Positions 51,534 through 61,939 of a stretch of DNA of 64,000 nucleotides are shown one piece after another. The first letter of the stretch is position 1; the number at the start of each line of letters is the position of its first letter. Origin of the DNA: Pterobdella sp. o SKG-2022 (Eukaryota; Annelida; Clitellata; Hirudinida; Piscicolidae); NCBI GenBank assembly GCA_964035795.1, contig OZ038325.1, positions 2,358,473-2,422,472 of the forward strand. Reading direction: 5' to 3'. The position numbers and the translations under genes are program-made. Under the pieces are notes generated by a model that worked only from the letters and a program-made list of their open reading frames with translations, did not search any database and had not been told where the DNA came from.

Positions 51534-54261
51534 TACCTTCTATTGACGAAGAATTTGAGAACAATAACACCAACAACAACCAGCAACAAAAATAACGATA
51601 TTGCCATTAGTACTAGAGCCGCAGCTGTTGAAATATATTTATAATTTTTTAAAATTATTTTATTATTATTATCATCATCAATGTTTTAATTACTATTATA
51701 ATTATTTTTATTGTTTTCCCTTTTTTTTTATTATTGCTCTTTATATTATTTAACCTTTTTTGATAATTTTCCAGTGTTTTCACAATTTTTGTTTATTAAT
51801 AATTTTATTGGTTTAATTTATTTTCGTTATTTCAACATTTTATCTTTTTTAAATTATTAATTTATATGTATTTTTTTTAAAGATATTATCTACTGTTTTC
51901 TGGCCCGCTTGTTGTTATGACCTCAATCTCTGAATTAAAAAATAATTCAATAAAAAAATTAATTGATAAATATATTTAATTGGTTATTTTTACAAAAAAA
52001 TATTTCAAATTTTGAAAAACTGAATAAACTATAAATAGTAATAACAAAAAAAAACAAAATTATAGAAAGGAAATAAAAAATATTTTTGATTTAATCTAAC
52101 AAAAAAATTATAGAAATAACATAGAACTAAATGAGCTGAATTAATTGAAAATAATTATAATAAACTTAAATATAATCAATTAATAATTAAACTTAATTAA
52201 CTTTTAAATATTTACAACTTTCACCTGTATCCTGCTCCTTTTCAACGACTGCTGTGTTAACAGTAAAATCGGATTTCAACCAATTTTTTAAACCCATGAT
52301 AGAAATTAGTTAATGGAATATCATTTTGAGAAGGACATTGAACAATAGAAAAATTCACGACTTAATAAGCCTAGTGAAAAAAAAACTCAAGTTGATACGT
52401 TTATAACTGAACAATGGGGTAACAAAATGAAAAACAAGAAAGAGAAAATAATGAAAAAATAAATCCTAAGAATGCAAAAATTATAATAATAAATAGTAAT
52501 GGATAAAAAAATGATAGAATCCGAAAAAGTAAAATATATAATGAGAAATTAAAAAAGAATAAATATAATTGGGACAAACATTTTTTTATAAATAAATAAA
52601 TAAATATACAAATTAAAATTTAGGAAAAATAGAACTAAAAACAAAAAAAAATAAAAAAATAAATAATAAAAATAATCACAGTTAATTAGGTCCATTTGAC
52701 ACTGCTCAAAGGGGATTGAAAAAAGACTCGTGTCGTGCTTCAGCAAAAAATTACATTGGAAAACAGGTAAGCTGAAATTCAAATGGTGTACGTAATACCC
52801 GGAAACGGAAACAGTGTTTTTCTGTGCCGTAATGTCGGAGCGGAAGTCGGGTGATGGTGAAAAGTGGATGTAGATTAAATCAGTGATGTAAGCGTAGAAT
52901 GGGTAAAAGTTGATTGAGCATTCAAGTTTGAAAACCTCATAATCCTGTGTGGTTGTTAGTTTATGGTATTTTTATGAGGAAGATGAAAACGATGATGAAG
53001 TATAACAAAAAATAATAATAAAAAGCTGGAATTAATAAAAATAAAATAAAAATGAACAATTCGAAAAAAATAATGAAAAGAATGGAAATTAACAATTAAA
53101 ATTAAAAAAAAAAACGAAAAATAATAAAAACAATAATAACCAACATCAGACAAATCTGAGGAATTCAACTTCATCCCCATCACTATATTCTTCTTAGAGA
53201 ACTTTGCCAAGACTTCGTTTTGTTCCTCAAATGTCGTTAAAGAACTCAAGCACTTTTTGTTAGATTCTGCGGAAAAATTTAAGCTAATGTTGATTAAAAT
53301 TAAATATTCATTGGATAATGATGGTATAACGGCGGACAAGATAAAACAGTGAAGCTCAACACACATTCACATCCACACCACAACACATCAATACTACTCT
53401 TCACATCTCAACTCACCTCCACCACAATTCGCATCACAACTCAAGTTTTTCTACATTACACTCTGCAACCCACACTACCCACACAACACTACCAACCATT
53501 AACCTCAGCTACACCCCACACCCACACATTCACCAACCACGCCACCCACATCACCAACTGCACATACCCACACCCTTCCCCTCACTTACACCACCTCACT
53601 CACCCACACCATCCTATCCATCCACACCATCACACCACCCCATCAACCACCCACCGTCAACGACGACCACCAGATACGACCCACACCCATCATGCTTATA
53701 GACACCAGCTATCAAAGGATCAATATGGATAATGGAAAGAAGGCAACCATCTTGGGTTTTTATAGTCTTATAAGGCAGATTCATGTTGAGAAGGTCGCAG
53801 TTTTCATCAGTTAACTGCATATCTTTAAACGTCCAAAAGAACTTAGAAGAGATGTTGTGGGTGGTTGGTGGCGAGCTGTTGTTGGTGATTGGTGGCGAGA
53901 GATTGTTGATGGTTGGTGGTGGGGTGGTGTTTGTGGTTGGTGGTAGGATGTTGATGGTGTTTGGCGGCGGGAGATTGTTGGTGATTGGCGGCAGGATGTT
54001 GGGGAGAGTAATATCATTATTATTGTTTGGGTCTGTTACATCAGCTTTTGGAGTAGTATTTTGGTAGATTGGTATAGGGAAAGATGTCTTGGAGGTTGGA
54101 GGACCAAAAATTGTAGGTGGCGTCTGAACAGGGTGGGGCACAGAACACGGTATGACGTAATCACCTTTTGGCTTGGTGACGATGATTTTTGGGGAAGAGT
54201 GGGATGAAGTTGTTTGGGTTAAAATTACTGCGACCAAAAACGCGTTTATCCTCATGATCAT
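51426..54261 (-). CDS. Type I membrane protein with Ig-type ectodomain
   Basis: Predicted secretory membrane protein. Exon 1 (54261-53655) starts with a signal peptide (MRINAFLVAVILTQT) and encodes an Ig-like unit: DYVIPCSVPHP, then a Pro/Thr/Asn-rich insert of about 90 residues, then FFWTFKDMQLTDENCD and SIIHIDPLIAGVYKHDGCGS. Further exons lie near 53275-53150 (NKKCLSSLTTFEEQNEVLAK, LNSSDLSD) and 52955-52690 (a second Ig-like unit: FKLECSINFYPF to LPVFQCNFLLKHD), then small pieces near 52310-52215 and 51935-51895. The membrane helix is in 51640-51536 (LVLMAISLFLLLVVVGVIVL), followed by a very short tail RLDI ending at 51426. The middle exon borders are approximate. The family is not recognisable beyond Ig-like; it is head to head with a similar gene on the plus strand. 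Confidence 0.68.
51454..51532. repeat. (CAT)n microsatellite forming an intron
   Basis: About 26 pure CAT units. On the minus strand they form almost the whole last intron of the Ig-type gene, between donor GTAATGATG and acceptor TTGATCAG. Confidence 0.85.
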
Positions 54262-54898
54262 TTCTTCAGGGACAGAAGGTAACAAAAGAAACGCCTCATT
54301 TTATGGGTTTATTTTGATACATTCATGTTTATTTTGAATTTAAAAGATGAATTGAGCAAAAAATTTTAAAAATAAATGTAAAATTATATGAGTAAAAGTA
54401 TATATATAAATAGAGAATAATTTCAGTATCATACAATTGGTCATATTTATAAAAAGATAATATCTATTAAAATCTTTATTGTGAGTTCATTTTTAGTATC
54501 GGACGTCAAATGAAAACAATTTAAATGTCGAATTTTATCAATATTTTTTTTATTATTTTATTATTTTTTTATTGTGTTTATTGTGAGTTATTTTTGGCTT
54601 TAATTATTCATATTATTAATTTATTGAAATAAAATAAAACAACCCTCCATCACAAAAGCACCTCTGGCAGTCGACATTTCGCCACAAAACATTAATCCAC
54701 AATACCAAGCAGACCACCTCCCTTCAATCTCACCAACTTTAGCACTAAGTTCACCCTGTTTCCATCCTCATCTTTCTTTTCTTTTTTATATCAAAAATCA
54801 TCTTATCTCACTTTCCCTAACACAGCATCTTACCTTTTTTACCCCCATGCCTCCAACGCACCACTCCATAAAAACCCCTTCTCCTCCCACCATCACAG
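54262..54898. promoter_or_regulatory. Region between two head-to-head Ig-type genes
   Basis: About 640 bp separate the start codon of the minus-strand Ig-type gene from the first supported exon of the plus-strand one. It must contain at least one promoter and probably the unlocated signal-peptide exon of the plus-strand gene. A TATATATAAATA at about 54400-54411 is the only TATA-like phrase I noticed. Confidence 0.4.
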
Positions 54899-56739
54899 GC
54901 CAGTCGATAGACAATATGGTGAACCGGAAAAAGCCTCTGGAGTTCGCAAGTGATATTTATGGCGGGAAGATAGGGGAGACGCTGCAGATGGTTGTGATGT
55001 GCCACCATGAGTTCACGGGAGATGCCACTGTTTTGAAAAATAATGTAAAATTGATGAGGTTGGGGTTCCAATGTTGTTGAGCTTATATAATCCCTGGTTC
55101 TTCTATTTTACTTTTTTTAATCATCTATTTTAGCCATTATTTTATTTTATTCAAAACATTATAGGTCAATCTAATTTTAATTATTATCATTATCGTTATT
55201 TTTTTTGATTATTCATTTTTTTTTATTGTCAAAGCCTTCAAAAACCGTATGCACGCTCCAATATAACTGTTTTTAGGGAGAAGTTCAACTACGTTCTTAT
55301 CATAAAGACGGTGAGAACAATATGAATAAGAATTATTTTTTTGCTTATTAGAAGGAAATGAACGTATAATGTCGGAAATGAATTGAAAAGATATTTTATG
55401 GAAAAAAAACTGAAATAAAAAATAAATCAATATTTTAAATTAACAATGAAAATAAAAGCGGCGGTAAAAAATTATAATTCTAACAAAAACAATGATAATA
55501 AAAATAAAAATAAATAAAAATAACAAAAACAATAAAAACAATCAGATCGAAGCTGAGAGTGCAGGCTTGTACAGTCTGGAATATGAGGAGCAGGATGAAG
55601 AGGAGACCACTTACTCAGCAAAACCATTTACAATTGTCATTGTGCTTGGTGGGTGAATTGAGGGGTGGGTGGTGGGTGGATTGGGGTGAGTGGTGGGTGT
55701 GTAAATGGAGGTTGGTGGGTTGGATGGGTGAGTTGTGAGTGGTTTGAAAATGAAAGATTTTTAATAAAATTTATTTAAGCTCTTTAATTGATTTTTGTTG
55801 AAATAAATAATATAGACATTACAACAACACTAATAACCGCACATCTCTAGAAGACCCAACCTGTAGTGCTCACTTGGTGAAAATCTCAAACGACACAAGC
55901 ACCCTCATAACCAAAGAAAGTGTGGTGAATGAAGGTCAAATGATGATGCTCAAATGCACCACTAAGTTCTACTCTGACCTCAATACTGTGCAGCCGTTCC
56001 GAGGGTGGAGAGGAGTTGGGCCCAGAATGGTTGGAGGGGGTGGAAGAAGGGAAGGAGGGGGGGTATGGAAAGGCTGGAAGGAAGTTTTGATAAGTGAAAA
56101 TTGGTGAAATTAGGTTAAATTCAATGTGCTTTGAGTAAAACATGGTGAGTGAGTGGGGTTTGGTCTGTATGAAAAGGTTATTTGAAATGTGGGAAAAGTG
56201 TAGTGAGATGGTTCGGTGCTTGTGAGGCAAGAGGTGGAGTTTTGTTGGAGGTGGAGTGGTGCTTCAGATGAAGATCAAGTTATGAGAATTAGGTTGGTAG
56301 TGGCACATTGGGTTTGGGAACTTTGAAATCATAAAGGTCTCTAAAATATATTGTTATTATTTGATTCGGTTTTTTAAATGCTACATCCAACAAAATTTTT
56401 CTAACTACAAAGTACATCATCTCTACTGGAACTACTGGAACTCAAACTCTATGAAAACAAATGTCTCAAACCAATCACCACCCCCATACCAACCCGAAAC
56501 CCCAGTCAAACCACCATCACCACCACTCTCACCAACATCCCCACCACTTCCAAAGATGAAGCAAACCCTGAAAGAAAACGGGGAGAAAATAAAGTCAGAC
56601 CTATATTTGTTCTCAAACGACCATGAAGTGAACATAACACTCAGCTACGACACAAATTTTAATGAAATCCAATGCGTCACTGAGTGGATGAGCGCACATA
56701 AGGGATCTACCCTTAAGTTTGTGACGTCATTATTTAAAA

Positions 56740-56789
<50 letters not shown>

Positions 56790-58788
56790 TAATTCTATCA
56801 AAATTTAATTTTTCATTAATTAGTTTTATTAATTTCAATTTTTCAAGATTCTTTTATTTACGTTGATTTCACTTTTAAACAACGAATATTAAATTATAAA
56901 TAATTTTCGATAAGTTTAGCTCTATTATAAAACCTATGTTTTAGCTTATGGCTATTTTTTTATAATAAGGCTTATTACCAATTATTAGAAATTATCGCTG
57001 TTTTTTTTGCTCAATAAATGTAATAAACTTCTTCCATAAATCGACATAAAAAATTGTTGAATATTATAAGTACATTAAGATGTCTCTAAAAAGCTACTAT
57101 TATTATTATTGGTATTTTTATTATAATTAATAGTATTATTGTAATTGATAATTTTTTTTACAACAGTGCACTATAATTATTCTTATTATTTTATTTAAAC
57201 TAATTATAATTTTTATTGTATTGATTTTAAATTATTTTTTTAATAGTTTATTTTAACAGATTTTTTTACATTTTATTTTATTTGAGTTTTTTATGCATAT
57301 TTATATATTTCATAATTATCTTTCAGTGAAAAAACCCCAAAGATGGCTTCTAAGGTTCCCGCTTCTAAAGTCTTTTGCAAAATACCCGCGCCCAAATTAC
57401 ACCGTTAGTGAGTAGGGTTGTGCTGTAGAATTTGAATAAATAATTTTGTAAATTAATTAATTTCTGATAGAGTTAAGTTTACCTGAAAATAAATGAAAAG
57501 ATGCATACAGATGATAGGATAAAAATATACAAATGCACAAACCAAAAATACTGGAAAAAAAAATAGCAAGAAACTACCGAGAAAAAAAAACAAAAAATAC
57601 ACAAATACAAAACCAATAAAAACAAATAAAAATACAAAAAATATACTAGAAAAATACAAAAAATAAAATTCATGCAAGATTGTCCACTGCACGTGAAAGT
57701 GGAAGAGACAAGGCTAGAAAACGGAAGTAAAAACCTGAAATGCCATGCTGAAGGGAACCCTGGCCCTGTGTATGTGTGGCAGTCTACCAATAACTATTTT
57801 AAGCCCGTCATTGGTTGGTGGTGGTTGGTGGGGAAAGTGGTTGGTGGGGAAAGTGGTTGGTGGGAGGGGGGGAGGTGATTGATGCAGGAGGTGGTTGGTG
57901 GGGAAGGTGGTGGTTGATGGATGAAAGTGGTTGGTTGGTGGTTGCTAGGGAAGGTGGTTGGTTGAGAGTGGAAGGTTGTTGAGGATTGATTGTTGAGGAG
58001 GGATGTGGTTGATGTTGGAGAAAAATGTGTAAGTGAATGGTGATGTGGTGGTGGTAGGGGTTGTTGTTGGTGGGGGTGGTAGTTGATAGTTACCAAAGGA
58101 TGCTTGTTTGATGATGGTGTTTGTTTGTTGATGAGGGCTTGTTGTTGACGAGGGTTAGTGCTTGTATCTTTTAATTAACGCAACAACAATAAAAATCCAC
58201 AGACATCTATTAATAACAACCAATCCCATGCAGCCAACACTATCCTTGTGGACCTGCCAGGTTATTACACGTGTACAGCTAGAACTTCAATGAAAAGTAA
58301 AAACCTGCAATGCCATCCACAAATCGCAGTCCATGGAATCAGTATTTCAAATTGTAGGTTCTTTTGATTGGTTGATAGATTAGTTGATTGTGAACTGATT
58401 GGTTGAATTTTGTTTTGTTAATTGGTTGATCATTTTTGTAAGTTTCATTAATTTACAATATTTCCACCATAAAAGTAGTTGAAATGTTTTTATTGATAAA
58501 TGAACCAAATAATCATCAAAACTACTAACAACAATACAATAACAACACCAACAACCCACACCTTCACCCTCCCACAGCCAACAGATCACAAACAACAACA
58601 ACAACACAACAAAACCTTCATCCACCCACAGCCAACAGACCGTCTCTCCTGTTCATCGTCCTCATCTCTACCAGTATCGCTATTGGTATCGTAGGCATTA
58701 TTTTTTTGCTCATTGCCAAAAACCAACTGGACAACAGAGTGGCTCCCACCACTATAAGAAACTTATTTGGAGGAAGAGGGTTTTAGTT
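54899..58788 (+). CDS. Multi-Ig single-pass membrane protein
   Basis: Predicted type I membrane protein with about three Ig-like units; its signal-peptide exon is not located and probably lies upstream of 54899. Supported exons, borders partly approximate: 54899-55048 (GGKIGETLQMVVMCHHEF), 55277-55310, 55547-55649 (ESAGLYSLEYEEQDEEETTY, AKPFTIVIV), 55850-56001 (VVNEGQMMMLKCTTKFYSD), about 56386-56735 (LYWNYWNSNS, a Pro-rich insert, then NEIQCVTEWMSAHKGS), about 57328-57411, 57675-57810 (LENGSKNLKCHAEGNPGPVY), 58230-58352 (LPGYYTCTARTSM) and 58630-58788. The last encodes the membrane helix FIVLISTSIAIGIVGIIFLL and a tail of about 24 residues without ITIM or ITAM motifs. Cys pairs and the DxGxYxC-like patterns indicate Ig folds. 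It could be an adhesion or immune-type receptor; no family is identified. Confidence 0.68.
56745..56788. repeat. (TA)n dinucleotide repeat
   Basis: About 20 TA units after a short A-run, directly downstream of a coding exon of the plus-strand Ig-type gene. Confidence 0.95.
57003..57098 (-). mobile_element. Half-copy of the hairpin MITE
   Basis: Shares TTTGCTCAATAAATGTA, CCATAAAT-GAC and TAAGTACATTAAGATGT-TCTAAAAAG with 10589-10684. Only one arm plus its flank is present. It lies in an intron of the plus-strand Ig-type gene. Confidence 0.7.
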
Positions 58789-59199
58789 ATATTGGGTTTT
58801 GTTTGGGGTTAGTTTAGGGATGTTTTTGAGTTAGTTTGGGATGTTTTTTGGTTGGTTTGGGATGTTTTTACGGTATATTGGAAATTTTTTGGGTTTCTAA
58901 ATAAGCTTTTTTGTGTGTTTTGATATTAACTAGAATTTTGGTTTACAGTATAATTCGTAAGGATAAGATTGTTTGAAAAAGTTGTGGTTTGATGGAGTTA
59001 AAAAGAATTTTTGAATAAATTTTTTTAAAATAATTTATCAGCAAATATTATTTTGAGTAAAACTGTTTCAAAAATTAAAAAAAATTATTTTAAATAAAAA
59101 AACAAATTTTATTTGATAAAAAATTAAAAAAAATTATAACTAACGAATCAGTCTTCAAAGGTCAACTTTATTGTTAACATTGATCGAGGCATTTAAGAC
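58789..59199. other. Intergenic spacer; no gene seen
   Basis: Begins with degenerate GGGTTTTGTTTGGG-type repeats downstream of the Ig-type stop and becomes AT-rich. It should hold the 3'UTR of that gene and the promoter of the first tyrosinase. Confidence 0.5.
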
Positions 59200-61594
59200 A
59201 TGTTATCAAGAAAACCAACAAAAATGCCGGACAGCCATAACTCTTACAACATAGTATTTACATCAATACTTCAAAGTAATAATCTACCAATTGCAAACAT
59301 TAAAGCATTAATCGTTTTAAAAGTTTTGCTGATTGTCTACCTCTTGAGGGTAGATTGTGGCTCAGATTCATGGAGGAATAAGATGGTTGGAAACAGAGAG
59401 TGTAGTGAGGAGATTTCAAAGTGGCTCTTCAATGGAGCTAAGCCAGATAGGTTTTGGTTGATGCCCAGAAGCGGTGAAAAGGTTGGTTTTGATAGAATTC
59501 TATTTAGTTTAGTTTAGCTGTCTTCGGAATAGTATTCATAAAGTAGTATGAATGCATCCGATCTTCAGTTCGGTGACATGAAATGTCAGTAATAGTTATA
59601 AAGCTATATAAGAAAGTGTTCATGAGTTTTTCGTCTATTTAAAATCATTCATTTCGATACAAAAAATACGCAATTAAATTTCAAAATTACCATCAATAAC
59701 CTCACACGCAACAAACCAAAACACAGTCTCTACGCAAAGAGTACAGAACCTTGAGTACAGAAGAGAGACACAAATTTCATAGGTGTCTGCTGAAACTGAA
59801 AACCACTCCAGCGGTCCCAGGGGGCAACTTGTCACAGTATAACACGTTTGTTGTGCACCATACTTTTGACTTTTCCCCAGAGGCTCATGACAGTCCGTGT
59901 TTCCTTGGCTTCCATCGGGTCTATCTTTACATGTTCGTTTGTGTTGTTGTATTGATGATGAGTTTTTTTTATAGTTTCATTAGAATTTATCATTGAATGT
60001 ACTATTATGAAAAAATCTTTTTGAATGATATTTATGACTTTAATAATTTTTATCCACTTTAATCATTTGATTCAACTCTTCCTCTTGTCTTCCCCTTCTT
60101 AGATTAGAGAGGCTGATGAGGTCACACGAAGGATGCCACGACACTGCCATGCACTTTTGGGACACTACCCTCGACACCCTTCTACCTAATCCCTCAGACA
60201 CTGTTATGTTTAACCACCCTGATTACTTTGGGAACAAGGAAGGAAATGTTACCACTGGAATATTTGAAAACTGGGGCCAGATTGTACCAGAAGCTTGTCA
60301 AAAACATGGGGTCAACCTAACGAGGTCATTGTGTAGTATTCAATACGCCCTGCTGTTGAACCAAGAAGTAGATTCGTTTGTGCACTGTGGCAGGTATGAG
60401 GACTGTGTCAGTCCCAAGAATAAGATGTTTGAAGAGGCTCATGGACAGGTTCACAACTGCGTTGGAGGTCATATGAGTGACCTCATGTGTGCACCCAATG
60501 ACCCCATCTTTTTCCTCTACCACTCTTTTGTCGATCTTGTTTTTGAAGAGTATCTCAAATACAACTATCCTAAACAGCTTGGAGTCAATCCTGCCGATGA
60601 CTACCCTAAAAACAACTCAAAATATTTCTGGGAACCTGACTCTGTTATGTATCCTTTCTCTGAATTCAAAGTGATCGATGGGTTGAGTAGCAACTTCAGT
60701 GATAATTGGGTGGATTATGAAGAAAGACCCAGAAGATGCAGTCGCCATTCGGATTGCACCAAAGGGAGATCAGACGCTTTGTGGTGTGATGTGAGGGTGG
60801 GTCAATGTATGGCTAAGGTGTATGTTAATGGGAGTTGTGAGACTTATTCAGATGAGGCTTGCTATAATGCTTGTAAATCTAACGAAGAAGTCTTTTGTGA
60901 CCCGGTAGATTCAATTTGTAGATGCAAGGTTACATCGTGTGACAAAGATGACGATTGTGAGGAAACTGATGAGCTTTGTGATGTTGCTATGAACAAATGC
61001 GCCAAAAAAGTGCATATTAATGAGTTTTGTGGCCACCTTTCAGACAGGTTTTGTGTTGGCAGATGTCACGGGTTTCATGAGGTGTTGAGGTGTGTCAAAG
61101 GAAGGTGTTCTTGTAAAATGAGGCCTATCGCATGCAGTCCAAAATCTTCTTTTGATATATGTCCTAAAGACTATTTCTGTCATGATTTAGGTTTCTGTAG
61201 TCCTAAGGTTAAGAGAGGACAGCATTGTTACCACGATAAAATGTGTCTGTCTGATTGCTATCAAGGTTATGTTCCTGTCTGCTCCAAAAGATTTTTTTAT
61301 TGTAGATGTGTTTTGCATGAAAGATTGAAAAAGAATCAAGGTTCAAATATTTCCCAAGTTTCAGATAGAGTTTTTCCTAAAAATTCCTTAAAAGAGAAAA
61401 AAACCAGGTATTGCAGAAATGAGTCAGACTGTCCCAATAAAAAACAGCTATGCTTAAGAAAATGGCTTGGTGATAACAAATATTCGCGCTTCAAAAGTTG
61501 TGTGTTTGTGAAGTGTAGAAGGTACATGGAATGTTCTATGCGCGGTTTGAATGGTACTTTTTGCATCGGAGGTTACTGTAGAAAATGGTTTTAA
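59200..61594 (+). CDS. Tyrosinase with C-terminal Cys-rich repeats, copy 1
   Basis: Predicted 659-residue type-3 copper oxidase that would oxidise phenols to quinones, e.g. for pigment or hardening of secreted structures. Exons 59200-59481, 59727-59932 and 60103-61594, all in phase. A hydrophobic stretch (LIVLKVLLIVYLL) at about residue 45 acts as signal peptide or anchor; the start may be further downstream. CuA ligands: His in NTFVVHH, SPEAHDSP and LGFHRVYL. CuB ligands: EEAHGQVHNCVGGHM and the His in FFLYHSFVD, where the usual His-His is Tyr-His; the second His, the ligand in known structures, is kept. The single large last exon continues into about four Cys-rich modules (e.g. CSRHSDCTKGRSDALWCD, CDKDDDCEETDELCD, CRNESDCPNKKQLC) resembling EB/EGF-like repeats. 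A paralogue follows 345 bp downstream. Confidence 0.92.
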
Positions 61595-61939
61595 AGGGAA
61601 AAACAACTATGGCACTCAGATGAATTGAAATTTCGTTAGAATAAAAAATTTACTTTTTTTTCAATTATTTTATTTGAAATTCAAGTTAGTTAATTCAATG
61701 AAAAAAATGAACAAGTGTGAAATTGAATTTTATTTATTGATATTTGGAACCGAAAAAACTGTGGAAATTTTATTCGTTAATGAATCACAGAGAAAACGTT
61801 CGATATATTTAAAATGCCACTAGGGTCACTCAATTTAAAACTATTGAAACATTCATCATTGTAAATAGATATTGTGTTTCAATCTTGATACCTTTGAAGA
61901 CAAAGTTTCAGAACAATCTGGAACTTTTTGAAGTTTAAG

